A DNA stretch of 5,309 nt from Candidatus Methanolliviera sp. GoM_asphalt (GTDB lineage: Archaea > Halobacteriota > Methanoliparia > Methanoliparales > Methanoliparaceae), in NCBI GenBank assembly GCA_902158745.1, contig CABGHH010000123.1:1-5309 (forward strand), read 5' to 3'. The position numbers and the translations under genes are program-made. The notes below the pieces were generated by a model that did not search any database, was not told the DNA's origin, and saw only the letters and a list, made by a program, of their open reading frames with translations. Position 1 is the stretch's first letter, and each line of letters opens with the position of its first letter. Below, in pieces: positions 5,233 through 5,309 of the stretch.

Positions 5233-5309
5233 TCAAATCGCCTCCTCGCCGCGTTCTCCGGTCCTTATCCTGATAGCTTCCTTCACAGGGCATACAAATA
5301 TCCGACCAT
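5233..5309 (-). CDS. nifI2: Nitrogen regulatory PII-like protein NifI2, C-terminal end (partial)
   Basis: The last 24 codons of a PII-family gene whose start lies beyond the window. The visible protein is GRIFVCPVKEAIRIRTG followed by ERGEEAI and TGA at 5233-5235. R-I-R-T-G-E-R-G is the PII C-terminal signature, part of the nucleotide-binding region. In methanogen-type nif operons NifI1 and NifI2 lie between nifH and nifD, and together they inhibit dinitrogenase when ammonium is plentiful, with relief by 2-oxoglutarate. The position directly before nifD points to NifI2 rather than NifI1 or GlnK. The stop is followed by one codon's length and then the nifD ATG in the same frame; the nifD ribosome-binding GGAGG lies inside this gene's end. 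Confidence 0.85.
   Translation of the reverse strand, partial: GRIFVCPVKEAIRIRTGERGEEAI

Overview
The window looks archaeal, most likely from a methanogen or methane-oxidising euryarchaeote; this placement is an inference. On the minus strand it carries the end of a nifI2 (PII) gene followed directly by nifD and nifK, the gene order of methanogen-type nif operons. A consensus archaeal TATA box precedes an Mth938-family gene, and oligo-T tracts rather than a strong GC hairpin follow nifK.

Layout on the plus strand: 1-537 is the 3' part of a gene that I read as a restriction endonuclease, because it has a D...ExK nuclease-like signature. It is followed by its partner, a beta-class N6/N4 DNA methyltransferase (543-1427). 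Both are visibly AT-rich compared with the nif genes. Immediately after the methyltransferase stop lies a highly structured non-coding element (about 1436-1534). It has a 10-bp closing stem around two hairpins and resembles integron attC-like or dispersed cassette-associated palindromes. From 1544 to 2921 the window contains a direct repeat pair. A 5'-truncated second copy of the nifK 3' end (1599-1925, minus) mirrors the end of the intact nifK (2583-2921). Between the two copies sit remnants of a small toxin/antitoxin-like pair (1934-2160, plus) and an intact, probably leaderless Mth938-domain gene (2178-2519, plus).

Layout on the minus strand: transcription enters from beyond the right edge through nifI2 (end at 5233), nifD (5229-3853) and nifK (3860-2583). 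These are tightly coupled (3-nt coding gap before the next start codon, then an 8-nt overlap) and end in three T5 tracts. NifD and NifK would form the alpha2beta2 dinitrogenase, and NifI2 with NifI1 would switch it off post-translationally in response to nitrogen status. The cofactor scaffold genes nifE/nifN, which usually follow nifK, are not here. A perfect Shine-Dalgarno sequence is left just after the nifK stop in both repeat copies with no start codon behind it.

Taken together, the left half is an accessory region (restriction-modification, structured element, broken toxin-antitoxin genes, duplicated gene end) joined to the end of a core metabolic operon. The duplicated nifK end suggests integration or recombination with a diverged nifK allele at this site.
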